From Thermaceae bacterium (GTDB lineage: Bacteria; Deinococcota; Deinococci; Deinococcales; Marinithermaceae), in the NCBI GenBank assembly GCA_015490435.1, contig WFXV01000020.1, forward strand, positions 1-11,084: DNA of 11,084 bases, given 5' to 3'. Below, in pieces: positions 7,087 to 11,084 of this stretch. The notes under the pieces were generated by a model. That model was not told the DNA's origin. It searched no databases and saw only the letters and a program-made list of their open reading frames with translations. The translations under genes and the position numbers were made by a program. Each line of letters starts with the position of its first letter. Positions within the stretch are counted from its first letter, which is position 1.

Positions 7087-7661
7087 CACTTTCGCCCGAG
7101 AAAATAGAGGTCCATGAGCCCGAGCCGCTCGAGGTCCAAGACCGCGCCACCCTCCGCCAAAAGCCGCCGCGCGCGCCCCGGATCGTAGCGAAAGAGCATC
7201 GGGACCCGGACCAAGAGCTTCGCGATTTCCTCCGGAACCGAGAGCTCGGGGTCCAAAAGCGCGATCTCGACCTCGCCGCTTTTCAGGATCTCCTCCGCCG
7301 CCGCCCGGGCCTCCGTGCTCGAGAGGTCCCCGAGGAAGAGCACCGTCTGTGTCGGCACCACGCGAGGGCCCTCCCCATCCTTCGGCGGCAAAAGATCCTC
7401 GGGCGAAGCCGGGTACTCGACCATGCCGAGCCCCCGGGGCAGGTCGACGTAGTAGGCGAGCATGACCGGGAGGGGCCGGAGGCGCTGGTCGGAAAACACC
7501 CGGCAAAGGAGCTCCGCCTTCTGGACCCGGTAGTGGTAGCCGGCGACCCCGGGAACCCCCTTCAGATCGGTCGTCCGCCACTCGGGCACCCGCTGGCTGG
7601 GCACGCAAGCGGCCACCGCCACCGCCGACAAAAGAAACAAAGGAGCAAGCCACCGCACCAT
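7086..7661 (-). CDS. Hypothetical secreted lipoprotein
   Basis: The 191-residue product has a clear lipoprotein signal: M-V-R-W, then the hydrophobic run LAPLFLLSAVAVAA, and a lipobox VAAC with lipidated Cys19. After processing it would be anchored in the cell envelope. The mature part is mixed alpha/beta (TDLKGVPGVAGYHYRVQKAE, LPVMLAYYVDLPRGLGM, PTQTVLFLGDLSSTEARAAA) with no domain I recognise and no catalytic motif. It contains only one further cysteine (Cys in ELLCRVF). ATG 7661 is preferred over the upstream ATG 7688 because GGGAGGTG lies 6-7 bases before it and the longer form spoils the signal peptide. It converges on etfA, shares its terminator, and diverges from the carboxylase gene, so it is a single-gene unit. 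The function is unknown. Confidence 0.8.
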   Translation of the reverse strand: MVRWLAPLFLLSAVAVAACVPSQRVPEWRTTDLKGVPGVAGYHYRVQKAELLCRVFSDQRLRPLPVMLAYYVDLPRGLGMVEYPASPEDLLPPKDGEGPRVVPTQTVLFLGDLSSTEARAAAEEILKSGEVEIALLDPELSVPEEIAKLLVRVPMLFRYDPGRARRLLAEGGAVLDLERLGLMDLYFLGRK

Positions 7662-7686
7662 CCGTCCCACCTCCCTGAGTGGAAAC

Positions 7687-7695
7687 ATTCTACCA
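7687..7695 (-). promoter_or_regulatory. Extended -10 promoter of lipoprotein gene
   Basis: On the minus strand TGGTAGAAT has a -10 box, TAGAAT (5 of 6 to TATAAT), with the extended TGn motif just upstream, 25 bases before the lipoprotein start. No good -35 box is seen at 16-18 bases, which is usual for extended -10 promoters. A 10-base palindrome GCCCGCGGGC (7699-7708) lies immediately upstream. Confidence 0.5.
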
Positions 7696-7739
7696 TCCGC
7701 CCGCGGGCGAAGCCCCCGCTACCCGAGATCCCGAGCCGG

Positions 7740-7751
7740 TATCCTAGGGCC
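7740..7751 (+). promoter_or_regulatory. Candidate leaderless promoter of carboxylase operon
   Basis: TATCCT (7740-7745) fits the TAnnnT form of a -10 box and ends 6 bases before the ATG at 7752, so transcription could begin at or next to the start codon. There is no Shine-Dalgarno before this ATG, unlike most other genes here. Leaderless mRNAs with a -10 at this distance are common in Deinococcus and Thermus. No convincing -35 is seen. Confidence 0.45.
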
Positions 7752-9317
<1,566 letters not shown>

Positions 9318-9768
9318 CCGAGCTCCAAGCGGGCAACCGCCGCTTCCTCGCTAGGCGCCCCGCGCTCCCCAAAGCGCACGCCCCCCAGGTGGCGGTGCTC
9401 GCCTGCGCCGACGCCAGGGTGGACCCGAACCGGATCTTCGACGCCGAGCCGGGGGCGCTCTTCGTCGTCCGCACCGCCGGGAACGTGGCCACGGAGCACG
9501 CGCTCGAGTCCCTCCGCTTCGCCGCCGGGCTCGGCGTTGAGGCGGTGGTCGTCCTCGGCCACACCGATTGCGGGGCGGTCAAGGACGCGCTCGGGGAACG
9601 CCCCGCCCTCCCTTCTACCGCCCGCCTCATCCGCGAAAACCTGAAGGAAGCAAAAGACCCCACCGCCGCCGCCCGCGCCCACGCGGTGGCCACCGCCAGC
9701 CGCCTCGAAAGGGCGCTCGGGGTGCCGGCCTTCGCCGCGCTATACCGCACCGAAAGCGGGGAGGTGGA

Positions 9769-10443
9769 ATGGCTCTAGCCGAGCTCGAAGCCCTTCACCG
9801 GGAGATCGTCGCTTGCCGCCGCTGCCCCCGTCTGGTCGCCTGGCGCGAAGAGGTGGGCAGGAAGAAGCGCCGGGCCTACCGGGACTGGGACTACTGGGCG
9901 CGTCCCGTCCCGGGCTTTGGCGACCCCGAGGCGCGGATCCTGATCTTCGGCCTCGCCCCCGGCGCCCACGGAGCGAACCGCACCGGCCGGGTCTTCACCG
10001 GCGACGCCTCCGGCGACTTCCTCTACGCCGCGCTCTTTCGCGCCGGGCTCTCGAACCAGCCCACGAGCACCCACCGGGAGGACGGCCTAAGACTCTTCGG
10101 CGTCTACATCACCGCCGCCGTGCGCTGCGTGCCGCCCGGGAACAAGCCCACCCGCGAGGAGATCCAGGCCTGCAGCCACTGGACCGAGCGCGAGCTCGCC
10201 CTGCTCCCGAACCTCAAGGTCTACCTGGCCCTCGGGCGGATCGCCCACGACGCCCTCTTGGACCACTTCAAGCTCAAAAAGCGGGACCACCCCTTCGCCC
10301 ACGGGGCCGAATACCCGCTCCCCGGGGGGCGGGTCCTGCTCGACAGCTACCACGTCTCCCGCCAGAACACCCAGACCGGCAGGCTGACCCCGGAAATGTT
10401 CGACCGGGTGCTGGAAAGGGCCAAGGCGCTTGCCGAGCTTTAA
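9769..10443 (+). CDS. udgB: Uracil-DNA glycosylase, family 5 (UdgB)
   Basis: UdgB removes uracil, and some other deaminated bases, from DNA at the start of base excision repair, which matters in thermophiles where cytosine deaminates fast. The 224-residue protein closely resembles what I know of the T. thermophilus family 5 enzyme. Motif 1 is FGLAPGAHGANRTGRVFTGD, where family 5 has Ala/Gly in place of the usual catalytic Asp or Asn. Motif 2 is SYHVSRQNTQTGRLT near the C-terminus. Four cysteines expected to hold a 4Fe-4S cluster are present: Cys16 and Cys19 (ACRRCP), Cys120 (AVRCVPP) and Cys135 (QACSHW). ATG 9769 overlaps the carbonic anhydrase stop by 10 bases and is preceded by GGGGAGGTGG. 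The following HD gene overlaps its end by 14 bases. Confidence 0.95.
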   Translation: MALAELEALHREIVACRRCPRLVAWREEVGRKKRRAYRDWDYWARPVPGFGDPEARILIFGLAPGAHGANRTGRVFTGDASGDFLYAALFRAGLSNQPTSTHREDGLRLFGVYITAAVRCVPPGNKPTREEIQACSHWTERELALLPNLKVYLALGRIAHDALLDHFKLKKRDHPFAHGAEYPLPGGRVLLDSYHVSRQNTQTGRLTPEMFDRVLERAKALAEL

Positions 10444-10921
10444 ACGCCTCGTCCGCGGATTCCGAGCAATCTTCGGCGTCGCCCGCCCCGACGACGCCTG
10501 GGCCAGGGACCGGATCCTCCCCGAGGAGCACGCGCTTTACGCCGAGCTCGACCCCCGGGACCGGGAGCACTCGGTGCTGGTGGCGAAGGCGCTCCTTTCC
10601 CGCTACCCCGAAGCGCCCCCGGAGGTGGTGCGGGCCGCGCTCCTCCACGACGTGGGCAAGGCGGTCCGGCCCTACCGGGCCGTGGAGCGCATCCTCACCG
10701 CCCTTTTGGAACCCTGGCTCCCCCGCCTGCCGGAAAAGCCCCTGCTTCCCGGATGGCGGGGGGCGGTGCAGGTGCGGCTACACCACGAGCGCTACGCCGC
10801 CCAAAGGCTTACCGACCCCGCGGTCCGGGCGCTCGTCTTGGCGATGAAGGAAGCCGATCCCCTAGACCCCGAAACCGGCCTTTGGGCCCGACGCATCACC
10901 GAGGTGGACGACCTCTTCTAA
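10430..10921 (+). CDS. HD-domain protein (putative phosphohydrolase)
   Basis: HD proteins use a His/Asp metal site to hydrolyse phosphate esters, often of nucleotides. This 163-residue product has the key pattern: His47 (REHSVLVAKAL) and His73-Asp74 (AALLHDVGKAV), then a His pair in VRLHHERYAAQRL and a later Asp in KEADPLDP that may complete the site. The N-terminus (PSFKRLVRGFRAIFGVARPD) is basic and helical. The start is TTG 10430, inside the end of udgB and 14 bases before its stop is complete; the Shine-Dalgarno is weak (AAGG), but no other in-frame start lies before the first His. Overlap with udgB and my impression of a similar pairing in Thermus suggest a nucleotide clean-up or repair-linked role, which is inference. 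Substrate unknown. Its stop is only 8 bases from a transposase gene, so its 3' end may mark an insertion boundary. Confidence 0.8.
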   Translation: MPSFKRLVRGFRAIFGVARPDDAWARDRILPEEHALYAELDPRDREHSVLVAKALLSRYPEAPPEVVRAALLHDVGKAVRPYRAVERILTALLEPWLPRLPEKPLLPGWRGAVQVRLHHERYAAQRLTDPAVRALVLAMKEADPLDPETGLWARRITEVDDLF

Positions 10922-11084
10922 GCGCTTCGCTAGCTGTGCAGTCTCACCACGTTGTTCACGCTAAGCCCCAACTTTGAGACCGGTGCCTGGTTGCCCAAAC
11001 TGGTGTGCGGCCGGTGCCAGTTGTAGAAGTGGAGCCACTCGGGTAGGTAGGCGTTCCGCGCCTCGGAGCTCGGATAGGCATGGG
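10921..11084 (-). mobile_element. Insertion sequence end, IS481-like (partial)
   Basis: The right edge of the window enters an insertion sequence, recognised only from the transposase C-terminus. The left boundary must lie between the HD-gene stop and about 10940. No target-site duplication can be tested because the far end is missing. The family is inferred from the NWHRPHTSLG motif and could also be another member of the IS3/IS481 integrase group. Confidence 0.55.
10930..11084 (-). CDS. IS481-like transposase, C-terminal end (cut by window)
   Basis: The minus strand reads in frame from the window edge to TAG at 10932-10930, giving about 50 residues. They include the integrase-core tail EWLHFYNWHRPHTSLG, then PVSKLGLSVNNVVRLHS and stop. 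The YNWHRPHTSLG motif is typical of the C-terminus of DDE transposases of the IS481/IS3 integrase group. The catalytic residues would lie to the right, outside the window. Whether the copy is intact cannot be told. The terminal inverted repeat should lie around 10920-10960 (for instance beginning TGTGCAGTCTC at 10935) and may overlap the transposase 3' end, but the other end is needed to define it. Confidence 0.8.
   Translation of the reverse strand, partial: HAYPSSEARNAYLPEWLHFYNWHRPHTSLGNQAPVSKLGLSVNNVVRLHS

Noticed and set aside
7533..7751. Upstream in-frame extension of pccB by 73 codons
   Set aside because: It lies opposite the lipoprotein signal sequence and promoter, encodes Pro/Arg/His-rich sequence not found in the family, and ATG 7752 matches the usual N-terminus.

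Overview
The window is GC-rich bacterial chromosome with short intergenic gaps and frequent gene overlaps. The combination of a family 5 uracil-DNA glycosylase closely resembling the Thermus thermophilus enzyme, an overlapping HD-domain gene, dense GAG/CTC/GGC/CGG codon use and a leaderless-looking gene start points to Deinococcota, most likely a Thermaceae member (Thermus, Meiothermus, Oceanithermus or Marinithermus). This assignment rests on protein resemblance by eye, not on a search.

Left edge (1-965): the 5' part of ribD reads leftward, controlled by a complete FMN riboswitch (about 670-785) whose closing P1 helix contains the ribD ribosome binding site. Between it and the rightward YeeE/YedE gene lies a compact region rich in inverted repeats (822-893).

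Sulfur and regulator block (966-4057): a YeeE/YedE-type membrane transporter with exactly three cysteines ends at a strong hairpin. It is followed by an unrecognised six-helix membrane protein and a LysR-type regulator 3 bases behind it.

Acyl-CoA oxidation operon (about 4072-7086): an acyl-CoA dehydrogenase and both subunits of its electron acceptor, ETF beta and alpha, sit 10-13 bases apart. They are driven by a recognisable sigma-70-like promoter with an inverted repeat over the -35 box, and the operon ends at a bidirectional terminator shared with a convergent lipoprotein gene.

Carboxylase operon (7752-10921): a propionyl-CoA-type carboxyltransferase subunit, a beta-carbonic anhydrase, UdgB and an HD-domain protein all overlap head to tail, so they are probably co-transcribed and translationally coupled. 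The dehydrogenase/ETF operon would oxidise fatty or branched-chain acyl-CoA. The carboxylase would handle propionyl-CoA or a similar product, and the anhydrase could supply or remove bicarbonate. No biotin carboxylase or biotin carrier gene is present here.

Right edge (10930-11084): the C-terminal end of a leftward IS481-like transposase lies 8 bases beyond the HD gene. No tRNA, rRNA or CRISPR array is seen. I see no clearly undescribed multi-gene system. The best leads are the carboxylase/carbonic anhydrase coupling, the riboswitch P1/RBS overlap and the palindrome cluster before the YeeE gene.
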